Shown piece after piece: positions 10,258-19,352 of a DNA stretch of 64,000 nucleotides. Location of the stretch: NCBI GenBank assembly GCA_001899285.1, contig MKWA01000025.1:92038-156037 (forward strand), in the 5' to 3' direction. A program made the position numbers and the translations under genes. This DNA is from Rhizobiales bacterium 64-17. Its GTDB lineage: Bacteria > Pseudomonadota > Alphaproteobacteria > Rhizobiales > Xanthobacteraceae. Position 1 is the first letter of the stretch. Every line of letters starts with the position of its first letter. Under the pieces are notes generated by a model that had not been told where the DNA came from, made no database searches, and saw only the letters and a program-made list of their open reading frames with translations.

Positions 10258-10587
10258 CTACTTCTTCCCGCTGGCCGGCGGCGCTTTCTTCAGCGCCGCA
10301 AGCTCGGCGCGCAATCCGGCAATGTCCGCCTTCAGGGTGGCGATGTCGGCCTGATGCGCCGCGATCTCGCGGCCGGCTGCGGTGAGCTTCTCCTGCGCCT
10401 CGCGCGTTACCCGCGTGAGCGTCTGCTGCAGGAACTGCACGTTGCTCTGCAGGCAACTGGTGCGCCGATCCATCTGCTTCTCGGCAGTGCAGATTTCCAG
10501 CCCACGAATATCCTGCGCGAAAGCCGTCGCCGACAGCGTCGTCATTGCGAGCGACAGCAGCGCACGCTTCATCATCATGTTTGTCAT
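10258..10587 (-). CDS. Secreted coiled-coil protein of unknown function
   Basis: 109 residues: an N-terminal signal peptide (MKRALLSLAMTTLSATAFAQ), a short region with two cysteines (LEICTAEK and TSCLQSN) that could form a disulfide, then a heptad-like coiled coil (REIAAHQADIATLKADIAGL) and a basic Lys/Pro tail. The likely location is the periplasm. No family recognised. Its ATG overlaps the TGA of the upstream hybrid kinase by 4 bases (ATGA), so it is translated from the same message and could be a partner of that sensor; this is inference. Alternative starts at the following ATGs (MMMKR) are possible. Confidence 0.75.
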   Translation of the reverse strand: MTNMMMKRALLSLAMTTLSATAFAQDIRGLEICTAEKQMDRRTSCLQSNVQFLQQTLTRVTREAQEKLTAAGREIAAHQADIATLKADIAGLRAELAALKKAPPASGKK

Positions 10588-12779
10588 TTGACCGGTTGCG
10601 TGGTGTCCGTCCGCGCGGCCGAGCGGGCCGCCGCCTGCGCCGCCCCTTCGGCTGCCGCTTGCGCCGCGGCCCGGCGCTGACGCAGCGCCGACATCAGAAT
10701 CTGATGCAACTTGTCGAGTTGATACGGCTTCGGCAGGATCGTGAAGCCTTCCGGCGCCGCCGCCTGCGCCGCGGTGCTATAGCCGGTAGTCAAAATCACC
10801 GGCAGATCGGGCCGCACCGCGCGCATCTCGCGCGCCAGATCGACACCGTCGAGCCGGCCGGGCATGACGATATCGGAGAACACCAGGTCGATCTCCGCAT
10901 TGGCCTTGAGGATTTCCATCGCCGTGTCGGCATTCGGCACCGCGATCACGCGATAGCCGAGTTCCTCGAGATTGGTCTTGGTGACGTCGGCGATATCCTT
11001 GTTGTCCTCGACGAACAGGATCGTGCCGTCGCCACGCTCCGGCACAACGACTTCGGTTTCCTCCTGCGCGGCAACCGGCTCGGTAGTGCGCGGCAGATAA
11101 ATCGTGAAGGTCGTTCCCTGCCCCACCGTTGACGACACCATCGCGCCGCCGCCGGCCTGATGCGCGAAACCGTAGACCTGACTGAGACCGAGGCCGGTAC
11201 CCTTGCCGACTTCCTTGGTGGTAAAGAACGGCTCGAAAATCTTCGGGAGCACGTCGGGCGGGATGCCGACACCGGTGTCCTTCACCGAGACCGCGACAAA
11301 ATCACCCTGCAGATGCTCGGTGGTCGCCGAATCCACCAGCGTCACATTGCGCGCCGCCATGGTGAGCTTGCCGCCCTCCGGCATCGCGTCGCGCGCGTTG
11401 ACCGCAAGATTGAGCAAGGCGAGTTCAAGCTCGCCGGGGTCGGCCTTCACCGGCCAGAGGTTCGGCGCAACATCGATGCGGATTTCGATATCGCCACGCA
11501 GCGAGCTTTGCAGCATCTCCGGAAATTTCGGCAACAATTCGTCGAGGCGCAGCACCACTGGCGTCACGGTTTGCTGCCGCGAGAACGCCAGCAGTTGCCG
11601 CGTCAGCCGCTCGCCGCGACGCGACGCGGTCTCGATCGCGCCGACATAACGCTCCGGCTTCTGTCCGGTGACGAAGCGGCGCAGACGTTCGGCATTGCCG
11701 CTGATCACCATCAGCAGATTGTTGAAGTCATGCGCGATGCCGCCGGTGATCTGGCCGATCGCCTCGAGCCGTTGCGCGCGACGCAATTTTTCCTCCGCCG
11801 CCTGTCGCTGATCGACCTCGTCCTGCAACTGCACAAGCGCGCGCTGCTCGTTGCGCGCGTGGCGCAAGGCGAGCCATGACACATAGAGCAGGATCAGCGA
11901 CGCCACCGCGAGCATCGCGCCGAATAGCTGCAGATGCCGGTACCAGCGGTCGGTCAGCACCTGCTGATCGAGACCGAACGACACATAGACCGGATAAGGT
12001 GCGACCTTCTTGAAGGCATAGAAGCGGTCGCGATTGTCGTAGACCGAGCGCACATCGAACGTGCCGCTGTCGGCCTGTGCGATCGCGCGGCGAAACGGCG
12101 TGTCGGGCCCGAGCGTGACGGAAGTGTCGAGTTCGGGATCGCGGGCGAGATAAACGCCGTCCTCGCGCAGCAACGTCGCCACATGGCTTTCCGCCGGCGC
12201 TGCCTCGCGGAAGAACTCCTCGAAATAGCCGGGTTTGAGCGACACATGCAGCGTGCCGATGAAACGGCCATCAGGCGACGACCGCCGGCGGCTCACGGCA
12301 AAGGACGGGATCTGCGTCGCGCGGCCGACAAAAGGCTTGCCGATATAGTTGCCGGCATCCTTTTCCTTCTGGATATCGAAGAAGTCGCGCCCGGAGATCC
12401 CGGCGTCGCGAATCCAGTCCTGGCTGCCGGCCAGCACCTTGCCCGACGAATCGGCGATCCAGATCGAAGCGACCTGGTCGAACCGCTGGGTGAGCCGCGC
12501 CAGGAACGCGCTCACCTCGGGTTGCGCGACATCCTCATCGGAATGCCCGGCGATGCGGTCATCAACGCGGTCGAGCAGCAGGCCGACGCTGTCGAACACC
12601 TTGCGCGCATGCTCGTGCATCACCGTGGCGGTGCGCACCACCGACTCGCGGCCGTCGCGCATCACGTCGAGCCGGTTGTAATAGGCCGCGACCGCGAAAA
12701 TCGCTGCAGGAACGAGGATGGCCGTCACGATCAGCAGATAATACAGCCGAACGTTGGGCCGCCGGGGCAAACGAGTCAT
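10584..12779 (-). CDS. Hybrid sensor histidine kinase/response regulator with PDC-type periplasmic sensor
   Basis: 731-residue membrane sensor. Transmembrane helix 1 spans about 12-33 and helix 2 about 285-303; between them lies a roughly 250-residue periplasmic double-Cache (PDC) domain (for example [20 protein letters not shown]). A coiled linker leads to the dimerisation domain with [11 protein letters not shown], phosphoacceptor His350, then the ATPase boxes [20 protein letters not shown] and [11 protein letters not shown]-terminal receiver domain from about 585 has VFSDIVMPG with acceptor Asp636. The tail is Ala/Arg-rich. The HDFNN H-box is typical of the HWE-distinct hybrid kinases with receiver-only output; no cognate output regulator is adjacent. 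The ligand is unknown. Confidence 0.9.
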   Translation of the reverse strand: MTRLPRRPNVRLYYLLIVTAILVPAAIFAVAAYYNRLDVMRDGRESVVRTATVMHEHARKVFDSVGLLLDRVDDRIAGHSDEDVAQPEVSAFLARLTQRFDQVASIWIADSSGKVLAGSQDWIRDAGISGRDFFDIQKEKDAGNYIGKPFVGRATQIPSFAVSRRRSSPDGRFIGTLHVSLKPGYFEEFFREAAPAESHVATLLREDGVYLARDPELDTSVTLGPDTPFRRAIAQADSGTFDVRSVYDNRDRFYAFKKVAPYPVYVSFGLDQQVLTDRWYRHLQLFGAMLAVASLILLYVSWLALRHARNEQRALVQLQDEVDQRQAAEEKLRRAQRLEAIGQITGGIAHDFNNLLMVISGNAERLRRFVTGQKPERYVGAIETASRRGERLTRQLLAFSRQQTVTPVVLRLDELLPKFPEMLQSSLRGDIEIRIDVAPNLWPVKADPGELELALLNLAVNARDAMPEGGKLTMAARNVTLVDSATTEHLQGDFVAVSVKDTGVGIPPDVLPKIFEPFFTTKEVGKGTGLGLSQVYGFAHQAGGGAMVSSTVGQGTTFTIYLPRTTEPVAAQEETEVVVPERGDGTILFVEDNKDIADVTKTNLEELGYRVIAVPNADTAMEILKANAEIDLVFSDIVMPGRLDGVDLAREMRAVRPDLPVILTTGYSTAAQAAAPEGFTILPKPYQLDKLHQILMSALRQRRAAAQAAAEGAAQAAARSAARTDTTQPVK

Positions 12780-12884
12780 GCGGGCAACTTACCGTCCAGG
12801 ATACCGCCGGGAAAGCGCGCAAAGGCGTGCCAGTCTTCTATGCCGCCGCGATTTGGCCAAAATCCGGCAATGCACAGGTGAGTT

Positions 12885-12912
12885 CCCTCACCGCGGCCCG
12901 GCGCGGTGAGGG
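12885..12912. other. GC-rich hairpin upstream of the hybrid kinase gene
   Basis: An 11-bp perfect stem (ccctcaccgcg / cgcggtgaggg) with a 6-base loop, between the kinase start and the DUF465 gene. Neither side has a T-run, so it is not a clear terminator. Confidence 0.45.
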
Positions 12913-13010
12913 ATGATTCGGCGAATCAACTGCACGGCAATCCACCATCTCGCGGCAGCGAGCGGCGACCTTGCTGGCTTTACTGTGAAACGGGAAAGAA
13001 GACCGCCCGA

Positions 13011-13175
13011 TCAATGCTTCAGGCGTGTGATCTCGTCTTTGATGATGAGTTTCTTCCGCTTGATCTCGGCAATTTCGAGATCGTCGGCACCGGGATGATT
13101 GAGGGCCTCGTGAAGCTGGTCTTCCAAGGCCCGGTGCCGCTTTTCGAGTTCAACGAGATGCGATTGCATCGACAT
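13011..13175 (-). CDS. YdcH family (DUF465) small protein
   Basis: 54-residue helical-hairpin protein of the YdcH/DUF465 family: two antiparallel helices, HLVELEKRHRALEDQLHEAL and IAEIKRKKLIIKDEITRLKH. The family's second helix with the K..KL.IKDEI pattern is clear. Function is unknown. The start at 13175 (MSMQSHL) is chosen because cgaggagac lies just upstream; a longer form from 13205 lacks a site. A second family member is divergently encoded at 13371-13619. Confidence 0.85.
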   Translation of the reverse strand: MSMQSHLVELEKRHRALEDQLHEALNHPGADDLEIAEIKRKKLIIKDEITRLKH

Positions 13176-13370
13176 CAAGATGTCTCCTCGATCTGTGACT
13201 CTCACGCGAAAAGTCTACTCCAAACCGCGCGTCTGTCGACTCGCATTCCGTCGCATCGGAACCGGCGGCGGCAAAACCATGTTTACGGATTATAAACCTT
13301 AGCAACGCTTGAACGAGTTCGGGAAAAAAGCGATAATCGCCAACAAGTTGCGCGGCGACAGCGTGGGGAT

Positions 13371-13619
13371 ATGCCGCAAGCGCGGAGCGTTGCGGTGGCG
13401 GCGTCGAACGACAACGAAACCAACCAGCAGAATGAATTGCGGATTTTGTTGGATCGGCTCCAGCAGGAACACCGCGATCTCGATGCGGCGATTCACGCGC
13501 TGCAGGATGCGCCGGGCTGCGACGTGCTGCAGGTGCAGCGGCTGAAGAAGCGCAAGCTCGGGCTGAAAGACCGCATCGGCCAGATCGAAGACCAGCTGAC
13601 GCCGGATATTATTGCGTAA
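13371..13619 (+). CDS. YdcH family (DUF465) small protein, second copy
   Basis: 82-residue member of the same family as the gene at 13011-13175, with an N-terminal polar extension (VAVAASNDNETNQQNELRIL) before the helical hairpin (LDRLQQEHRDLDAAIHALQ, then QRLKKRKLGLKDRIGQIEDQ). The two genes face away from each other across 195 bases. Nearest ATG start used; other starts further in are possible. Function unknown. Confidence 0.78.
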   Translation: MPQARSVAVAASNDNETNQQNELRILLDRLQQEHRDLDAAIHALQDAPGCDVLQVQRLKKRKLGLKDRIGQIEDQLTPDIIA

Positions 13620-13634
13620 CACGGCGGCTGAGAT

Positions 13635-14228
13635 TTAGCGCTCGCCATCCTTGCGAAGACGCTTGCGCGCATACATCGCGCGATCGGCCGCATCGAGAAT
13701 TTGCGACGCGGTGAGATCAGCCTTGAGCGGCACCACGCCGGCCGACGCGCCGAGTCCCGCGGACCGTGCCGCCGGCAGATCGAGTTCGGCAATACGGCGC
13801 TCCAGGTCGTGGCCCTTCGCCTCGGCCTGATGCACGTCGGCATTCCACATCAGCACCGCGAATTCGTCGCCGGCGAGCCGCGCCACCACATCGGAGGCAC
13901 GCACATGACGGGTCAGCGTGGCGGCGACCGCGCGCAGCACCGCATCGCCGGCGGCGTGTCCGTGGCCGTCGTTCACCGCTTTGAATCGATCGAGGTCGAG
14001 ATAGAGCAACACCGCCGATGCCTCGTAACGCGCGATATAAGCGAGCGAGCGTTTCAACTCGCGCTCAAATCCCTGCCGGTTGCGCACGTCGGTGAGCGCG
14101 TCAATCTCGGCGCGAAACTCCAGATCGGCGATGCGCGCCGCCGCCATCGCCAGTTCGCGCGACAGCCGGGCATTTTCGGCCCGAAGCCCGTCCAGTGTGT
14201 CGGCACGCTGGTCTGCCTCGTCGGTCAT
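13635..14228 (-). CDS. Diguanylate cyclase (GGDEF domain)
   Basis: 197-residue protein: a short N-terminal coiled coil (RAENARLSRELAMAAARIAD) followed by one GGDEF domain that makes cyclic di-GMP from two GTP. The active-site loop reads RLAGDEFAVLMW, i.e. AGDEF, a tolerated variant. An inhibitory I-site RxxD is present as RASD five residues before it, so product inhibition is expected. No sensor domain or membrane segment is present in the chosen form. The ATG at 14228 begins MTDEADQRADTLDG; an open extension upstream crosses the purE promoter region and is unlikely. Divergent from purE. Confidence 0.88.
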   Translation of the reverse strand: MTDEADQRADTLDGLRAENARLSRELAMAAARIADLEFRAEIDALTDVRNRQGFERELKRSLAYIARYEASAVLLYLDLDRFKAVNDGHGHAAGDAVLRAVAATLTRHVRASDVVARLAGDEFAVLMWNADVHQAEAKGHDLERRIAELDLPAARSAGLGASAGVVPLKADLTASQILDAADRAMYARKRLRKDGER

Positions 14229-14390
14229 GCCTGCACTTCGGCCCCCGGCTCCGATTCGTGTCTCGCGCCAACTGTAATGCGCCGCGCGCGCCGCGACACG
14301 CTTGTTCGGCCACGGCTGAAACCCGTACAATCGGCCCTTCCTTTCGGGTCCATTCCGCTCTAGGCAGAAGCCCGAAGCCTTGAGGGAACA

Positions 14391-14897
14391 ATGGCCAGCA
14401 CGCCGATCGCGATCATCATGGGAAGCCAGTCGGACTGGGCGACCATGCAGCATGCCGCACAGACGCTCGACGATCTCGGCATCGCTTATGAGGCTCTGAT
14501 CGTCTCGGCGCACCGCACGCCGCAGCGGCTCTACGGCTTCGCCAAGGCGGCCCGCCGCAAGGGCTACAAGGTGATCATCGCCGGCGCCGGCGGCGCCGCG
14601 CATCTGCCCGGCATGACCGCCTCGATGACCTCGCTGCCGGTATTCGGCGTGCCGATGCAGACCGCCGCGCTCGGCGGACAGGATAGCGTGATGTCGATCC
14701 TGCAGATGCCGGCCGGCATCCCGGTCGGCACGCTAGCAATCGGCAAGCCGGGCGCGATCAACGCGGCGCTGCTGGCCGCCTCGGTGCTCTCGCTCACCGA
14801 CGCGCGCGTGGCCAAGCGCCTCGACGCGTTCCGCGCCCGCCAGACCGCTGCCGTCGGCAAGCGTCCCAAGAATGAGCGACCGAAAAACGAGAAATGA
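14391..14897 (+). CDS. purE: 5-(carboxyamino)imidazole ribonucleotide mutase
   Basis: 168-residue class I PurE, converting N5-CAIR to CAIR in purine synthesis. Motifs include [15 protein letters not shown] at the N-terminus, [14 protein letters not shown] near 45, and [13 protein letters not shown] near 63. A lysine-rich C-terminal tail ([12 protein letters not shown]) is encoded in the part that overlaps purK. The purK start lies 26 bases inside the purE coding region, indicating coupling of the two steps. Confidence 0.97.
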   Translation: MASTPIAIIMGSQSDWATMQHAAQTLDDLGIAYEALIVSAHRTPQRLYGFAKAARRKGYKVIIAGAGGAAHLPGMTASMTSLPVFGVPMQTAALGGQDSVMSILQMPAGIPVGTLAIGKPGAINAALLAASVLSLTDARVAKRLDAFRARQTAAVGKRPKNERPKNEK

Positions 14898-15984
14898 CCG
14901 GACGTTGCGCGTGCTGAAACCGGAATCGACCATCGGCATCCTCGGCGGCGGCCAGCTCGGCCGCATGCTCGCCATGGCCGCGGCGCGGCTCGGCTTCCGC
15001 TGCCATGTCTATTCGCCGGAAGCGGATTCCTGCGCCTTCGACGTCGCTGACGCGGCGACCGTGGCGGCATATGACGACGAGGCGGCACTGGCGCGCTTCG
15101 CCGAAGCCGTCGATGTCGTCACCTACGAATTCGAGAATGTGCCGGCACAGACCGCTGCCGTGCTCGCCGCACACCGGCAGGTGCGGCCCGACCCGCAGGT
15201 GCTGGCGAAAACCCAGGACCGGCTGATCGAGAAGCAGGCCATCGCCGCGCTCGGCATCGCCACCGCGCCGTTCCGTCCCGTGGATAGCGCCGCCGATGCG
15301 CAAGCCGCGGTGGCAGCACTCGGCCGTCCGGCGGTGCTCAAAACCCGCCGCCTCGGCTATGACGGCAAGGGCCAACGGATGATCATGCCTGACGACGATG
15401 CCGCCGCCGCCTTCGCGGCGCTTGGCGGCGTTCCCTGCATCCTCGAAGGTTTCGTGCGGTTCGAGCGAGAGGTGTCGGTGGTCGCCGCGCGTGGCACCGA
15501 CGGCACCGTGGCCTGCTTCGACCTCACGGAAAACGAGCACCGCGACCACATCCTGCGCCGCTCCATCGTCCCGGCCACCGCCTCGGCGGGGCTGGAGCAG
15601 GAGGCGCGGCGGATCGCCGAGCGGATCGCCACCGCCTTCGGCTATGTGGGCGTGCTGGCCGTGGAGATGTTCGCGGTCCGCAACGAGGCCGGCGAGACCC
15701 TGGTGGTCAACGAGATCGCCCCCCGGGTGCATAATTCCGGCCACTGGACCATCGACGGGGCCACCGTCTCGCAGTTCGAGCAGCATATCCGGGCGGTGGC
15801 CGGCTGGCCGCTCGGGCAGCCGGTTCGCCACGGGCGAGTCGAGATGCTCAACCTGATCGGCGCCGACCTGGACGACGCCGCCCGCTGGCTGACCATGCCG
15901 GGGGCCTGCGTCCACCTCTACCGCAAGGGCGAGGCCCGGCCGGGCCGGAAAATGGGTCATATCACCCGGATTTTGCCGGGCTGA
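14872..15984 (+). CDS. purK: 5-(carboxyamino)imidazole ribonucleotide synthase
   Basis: 370-residue ATP-grasp enzyme that carboxylates AIR with bicarbonate to N5-CAIR, the substrate of PurE. Motifs: the N-terminal [25 protein letters not shown] near 85, the ATP-grasp loops [12 protein letters not shown] near 160 and [20 protein letters not shown] near 265, and the family ending [12 protein letters not shown]. The ATG at 14872 overlaps purE by 26 bases; a later in-frame start is possible because the first 18 residues are variable in the family. Confidence 0.97.
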   Translation: MSDRKTRNDRTLRVLKPESTIGILGGGQLGRMLAMAAARLGFRCHVYSPEADSCAFDVADAATVAAYDDEAALARFAEAVDVVTYEFENVPAQTAAVLAAHRQVRPDPQVLAKTQDRLIEKQAIAALGIATAPFRPVDSAADAQAAVAALGRPAVLKTRRLGYDGKGQRMIMPDDDAAAAFAALGGVPCILEGFVRFEREVSVVAARGTDGTVACFDLTENEHRDHILRRSIVPATASAGLEQEARRIAERIATAFGYVGVLAVEMFAVRNEAGETLVVNEIAPRVHNSGHWTIDGATVSQFEQHIRAVAGWPLGQPVRHGRVEMLNLIGADLDDAARWLTMPGACVHLYRKGEARPGRKMGHITRILPG

Positions 15985-16060
15985 ACCCCTCGGAAGCCGG
16001 CTTCAGGCCGGCACGGACCGATGGACTCTTGATTCCCGATCTGCTACAGCCGCCGCACTC

Positions 16061-16087
16061 GGAAACTGCCGCTTTTGCGGCGGTTCC
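16061..16087 (+). other. Hairpin in the leader of rpsU
   Basis: Arms ggaaactgccgc and gcggcggttcc pair (one bulge, one G-U) around a tttt loop about 80 bases before the rpsU start. No clean T-run follows. It may be a leader structure or the end of the purEK message; a second small hairpin (gccggc/gccggc) is at 15996-16012. Confidence 0.35.
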
Positions 16088-16169
16088 TGTCTGTATTTTC
16101 CGGGTTGGGGTCCGATGGACCACCGTCCCGATCAATCCGAAGTCCAAACGACCGGAGCAAGGAGCACAG

Positions 16170-16487
16170 GTGCAAGTTCTCGTTCGTGACAACAACGTCG
16201 ATCAGGCTCTCAAGGCGCTCAAGAAAAAGATGCAGCGCGAGGGCATTTTCCGCGAGATGAAGCTGCGCGGACATTTCGAGAAGCCGTCCGAGAAGAAGGC
16301 CCGCGAGAAGGCGGAAGCGATCCGCCGCGCGCGCAAGCTCGCCCGCAAGAAGCTGCAGCGCGAAGGTCTGTTGCCAATGAAGCCGAAGCCGGCGTTCGGC
16401 GCGGCGGCTGGTGGTCGTGGCGGTCCGGGCCGTGGCGGTCCGGGTGCCGGCGCTCCCCGCAGCGGCGGTTTTGGTGGCGGCCGCTGA
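16170..16487 (+). CDS. rpsU: 30S ribosomal protein S21 with extended Gly/Arg-rich tail
   Basis: 105-residue S21. The core matches the family: [20 protein letters not shown] at the N-terminus, then [20 protein letters not shown] and a strongly basic helix [15 protein letters not shown] roughly 35-residue tail of Gly, Arg and Pro ([20 protein letters not shown]) follows, longer than the usual 70-75 residue protein; such tails occur in some Rhizobiales. The start is GTG at 16170 with aaggagcacag upstream; the open frame before it is leader. A strong terminator follows at once, so the gene is probably monocistronic. Confidence 0.95.
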   Translation: MQVLVRDNNVDQALKALKKKMQREGIFREMKLRGHFEKPSEKKAREKAEAIRRARKLARKKLQREGLLPMKPKPAFGAAAGGRGGPGRGGPGAGAPRSGGFGGGR

Positions 16488-16511
16488 TCGGCCTCGTCAC
16501 AGTCTGAATTG

Positions 16512-16546
16512 AAAAAACGCGAGCCGCCCGGCTCGCGTTTTTGTTT
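16512..16546 (+). terminator. Rho-independent terminator after rpsU
   Basis: A stem of about 13 bp (aaaaacgcgagcc / ggctcgcgttttt) closes a short loop and runs into tttttgtttt, 25 bases after the rpsU stop. Confidence 0.92.
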
Positions 16547-16561
16547 TATGGACCCGACAGT

Positions 16562-16662
16562 CTTCCCGTTCATACCCGCAAAAGCGGGAATCCAGTTCTT
16601 CCCTTGCGATACTCACGATGTTGCAAGTCTGGGTCCCCGCTTTCGCGGGGACGAACGGAGGT
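16562..16662. repeat. Pair of short palindromic repeats (CCCGC-AAAGCGGG type)
   Basis: Two inverted units: cccgcaaaagcgggaatccag at 16576-16596 region and ctgggtccccgctttcgcgggg about 30 bases later, in opposite orientation with mirrored ccag/ctgg ends. This is a widespread intergenic palindrome in proteobacteria and probably folds as one longer hairpin. Confidence 0.6.
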
Positions 16663-16684
16663 TGAAGTCGTCACGCACTCAAAT

Positions 16685-18118
16685 TCATCCACACCGCTTT
16701 CGGCTCGGTGAAGTTCTCGATCGCGGCGTCGCCGTGCTCGCGACCGAAGCCGGAGTCGCGCGCGCCCCCCATGGCAGCCGCACGTCCGTATAGCCATAGG
16801 TGTTGATCCATACCGTGCCGGCCTTCACCGCCTTCGCAAAGCGATGCACGCGGCCGATGTCGCGGCTCCAGACGCCGGCGGCGAGGCTGTAACGCGTGCC
16901 ATTCGCCTTGCGCAGCGCATCCGCCTCGTCGCTGAAGCGCACGACGCTGACCACCGGGCCGAAAATCTCCTCCTGCGAGATGCGCATGTCGTGGCCGACA
17001 TCGGCGAACACCGTCGGGCTGACGAAATAGCCGCGATTGCCGACCCGCGCGCCGCCAGTCACGAGCGTCGCGCCTTCCCTGACGCCGATATCGACGTAAT
17101 CGAGCACCCGCTGCATCTGCGCCTGCGAGACGATCGGTCCCATCGCGGTGGCGCGATCATTCGGTGCGCCGACGCGCACGCCCCTGGCGCGCGCCGCGAG
17201 CCGTTCCACCACCTCGTCGTACACGGCGTCCTGCACCAGGACGCGCGATCCGGCCGAGCAGACCTGCCCGGTGTTGAAGAAGATGCCCGAGGCCGCGGCC
17301 TTCACCGCCGCGTCGAGATCGGCATCGGCGAAGATCACATTGGCGGACTTGCCGCCAAGCTCCAGCGTCACGCGTTTCAGATTGCCGGCGGCGCCAGCGA
17401 GAATCTGGCGGCCGACCGCGGGCGAGCCGGTGAACGTCACCTTGTCGACGTCGGGATGATCGACTAGCGCCTGCCCGGCCGAGCGGCCGAAGCCCGGCAC
17501 GATGTTGAACACGCCGGGCGGCAGGCCCGCTTCCAGCGACAGTTCGCCGATGCGCAGCGCCGACAGCGGCGTGATCTCCGCCGGCTTGAGCACCACCGTG
17601 CAGCCGCAGGCGAGCGCCGGCGCGATCTTCCACATGCCGATCATCAGCGGGAAATTCCACGGGACGATGGCGGCGACGACGCCGACCGGCTCGCGCACCG
17701 TATAGGTGAGCGCATCCGGCCGCGCCGGGATCACCTGGCCGTTGATCTTGTCGGTGAAGCCCGCGTAGTAGCGAAGCGTGTCGAGCGCCGCCGGCAGATC
17801 CTGCCGCAACACCGCCGAGATCGGCTTGCCGGCGTCGCGGCTCTCCAGCGCGGCGATCTCCTCGCCGTGCTGCTCGATCAGATCGGCGAGCTTGTTGAGG
17901 ATGCGGCCGCGATCGGCAGCGCGCATGCGGCCCCACGGCCCCTCCAGCGCGCGGCGCGCGGCCGCCACCGCTAGATCGACGTCGTGCTGGTCCGCCTCCG
18001 CCACCACGGCGATGACATCCTCGGTCGCCGGGTCGAGGGTTTCGAAGGTGCGACCCGACAGCGCCGCCACCGGACGGCCGTCGATCAGCAGATTGCGGTG
18101 GTCGAGGCGAGCATTCAT
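16685..18118 (-). CDS. Aldehyde dehydrogenase family protein, C-terminus shifted by a one-base deletion
   Basis: NAD(P)-dependent aldehyde dehydrogenase of the betaine/aromatic-aldehyde type, oxidising an aldehyde to the acid. Seen in order: VPWNFPLMIGMWKIAPALA with catalytic Asn, VTLELGGKSANV with the general-base Glu, and NTGQVCSAGSRVLVQ with the catalytic Cys. After TYGYTDVRLPWG the frame leaves the family sequence. Adding one G to the six-G run (C-run at 16765-16770 on the plus strand) restores GGARDSGFGREHGD and a normal ending at a stop at 16671-16673, giving 482 residues. As written the product is 477 residues with 26 altered C-terminal residues. Divergent from its probable regulator. 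Confidence 0.85.
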   Translation of the reverse strand: MNARLDHRNLLIDGRPVAALSGRTFETLDPATEDVIAVVAEADQHDVDLAVAAARRALEGPWGRMRAADRGRILNKLADLIEQHGEEIAALESRDAGKPISAVLRQDLPAALDTLRYYAGFTDKINGQVIPARPDALTYTVREPVGVVAAIVPWNFPLMIGMWKIAPALACGCTVVLKPAEITPLSALRIGELSLEAGLPPGVFNIVPGFGRSAGQALVDHPDVDKVTFTGSPAVGRQILAGAAGNLKRVTLELGGKSANVIFADADLDAAVKAAASGIFFNTGQVCSAGSRVLVQDAVYDEVVERLAARARGVRVGAPNDRATAMGPIVSQAQMQRVLDYVDIGVREGATLVTGGARVGNRGYFVSPTVFADVGHDMRISQEEIFGPVVSVVRFSDEADALRKANGTRYSLAAGVWSRDIGRVHRFAKAVKAGTVWINTYGYTDVRLPWGARATPASVASTATPRSRTSPSRKRCG

Positions 18119-18126
18119 GGTCCTGT

Positions 18127-18245
18127 TATGCACTCTCGTGCATATCTCCAAATCAACATGACCCCAATAGATTCCGATTAAATCATGCGGTAAATACGAG
18201 GCGGGTTGCACAATCGAACTGCCGAAATATGCACAAGATTGCATA
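18127..18245. promoter_or_regulatory. Divergent regulatory region with two TATGCA-N6-TGCATA operators
   Basis: Two inverted repeats with identical arms and spacing lie at 18127-18144 and 18228-18245, 101 bases centre to centre. The first is 8 bases before the aldehyde dehydrogenase ATG (reading leftward); the second is 8 bases before the regulator ATG. The layout TATnnn-N6-nnnATA resembles the ModE operator (TATATA-N6-TATATA), and the adjacent regulator has a ModE-like DNA-binding domain. The repeats are seen directly; binding is inferred. Confidence 0.75.
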
Positions 18246-18253
18246 ATCTCATC

Positions 18254-19348
18254 ATGACGCTGCAGATCGACATCGAGACCGTTTTCCGCTTCCGCAAGGA
18301 CGCGACCGCGCAGTCCACCGCGGTGATGCTCGATTTCCTGCGCGACATCCGCGAGACCGGAAAACTGACCGAAGCGGCGCGGCGCAGCGGCCTCTCGTAC
18401 CGCCACGCCTGGAATCTGATCATCCGCTGGTCGGACTTCTTCGGCGTGCCGCTGGTGCAGCGGCGCAAGGGCAAAGGTACCGCGCTGACACCGTTCGGCG
18501 ACAAGCTGGTCTGGGCCGGACAGCGCATGCGCGCGCGCCTCGGCCCGCAGTTGGAGAACTTGTCGCAAGAGCTCGCGAGCGAGCTCAACCCGTTCCTCGC
18601 CGACAATCCAACGATCATCCGCGTGCATGCCAGCCACGGCTTCGCGGTGCCGAAGCTGCGCGAAATCCTCAGCCGTACGCCGGGGATGAATGTCGATCTG
18701 CGCTATGTCAGCAACCAGAACTCGCTGGTGTCGCTGGCGCATGACGGCTGCGACCTCGCCGGCCTGCATCTGCCGCGTGGACCGCTGCGCGCCGCCAGCG
18801 CCGAGGCGGGGCGGGCGTGGCTGAACAATCGCGAACACTGTGTGATCGGCTTCGTCGCGCGGCAGATGGGCCTGATGGTGAAGCCTGGCAACCCGCACGG
18901 CATCGCCGGCATCGAGGATCTGGCGAAGCCGGGCGTGATGTTCGTCAACCGCGACCCGGATTCCGGCACGCGCGAGCTGTTCGAGCGCATCCTGCGCCAG
19001 CATGGCGTCAGCGCATCCACCATCGCTGGCTACGAGCAGATCGAGTTCACCCACGCCGCCGTCGCCGCCTATGTGGCGAGCGGCATGGCCGACGTCGCCT
19101 TCGGCGTCGAGGCCGCGGCGCAGCAGTTCGGTCTCGATTTCATTCGCCTGCTGACCGAGGATTATTTCTTCGTCTGCCACCGCTCGCTGCTGGAGACCGC
19201 CTCGATGCGGGGCATTCTCGACATCATGCGCGGCGAGGAATTCGCGCAGGTGCTGGCGCATCTGCCGGGCTATATGGCGGTCGATACCGGGCAGGTGCGC
19301 AGCATCGACGAAGTGTTCTCCGCCAAAACAGCGCGCCGGAAATCGTAG
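18254..19348 (+). CDS. ModE-type HTH regulator with periplasmic-binding-protein-like effector domain
   Basis: 364-residue one-component transcription factor. Residues about 20-95 form a ModE/LysR-like winged helix (TEAARRSGLSYRHAWNLIIR, then VQRRKGKGTALTPFGDKLV). From about 110 onward comes a type-2 periplasmic-binding-fold domain (PBP-like): RVHASHGFAVPKLREIL, HDGCDLAGLHLPRGP, FVNRDPDSGTRELFERIL and FTHAAVAAYVASGMADVAFG. Proteins of this build sense small anions or metabolites; some occur beside molybdoenzymes or tungstate transporters, but no such gene is near here. The ATG at 18254 is used because the upstream open frame contains the operator. It probably controls the divergent aldehyde dehydrogenase and itself. 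Confidence 0.85.
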   Translation: MTLQIDIETVFRFRKDATAQSTAVMLDFLRDIRETGKLTEAARRSGLSYRHAWNLIIRWSDFFGVPLVQRRKGKGTALTPFGDKLVWAGQRMRARLGPQLENLSQELASELNPFLADNPTIIRVHASHGFAVPKLREILSRTPGMNVDLRYVSNQNSLVSLAHDGCDLAGLHLPRGPLRAASAEAGRAWLNNREHCVIGFVARQMGLMVKPGNPHGIAGIEDLAKPGVMFVNRDPDSGTRELFERILRQHGVSASTIAGYEQIEFTHAAVAAYVASGMADVAFGVEAAAQQFGLDFIRLLTEDYFFVCHRSLLETASMRGILDIMRGEEFAQVLAHLPGYMAVDTGQVRSIDEVFSAKTARRKS

Positions 19349-19352
19349 GCCG

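Noticed and set aside
13635-14228. Inactive GGDEF because the motif reads AGDEF
   Set aside because: AGDEF is found in active cyclases, and the I-site and nucleotide-binding residues around it are intact, so there is no basis to call it dead.
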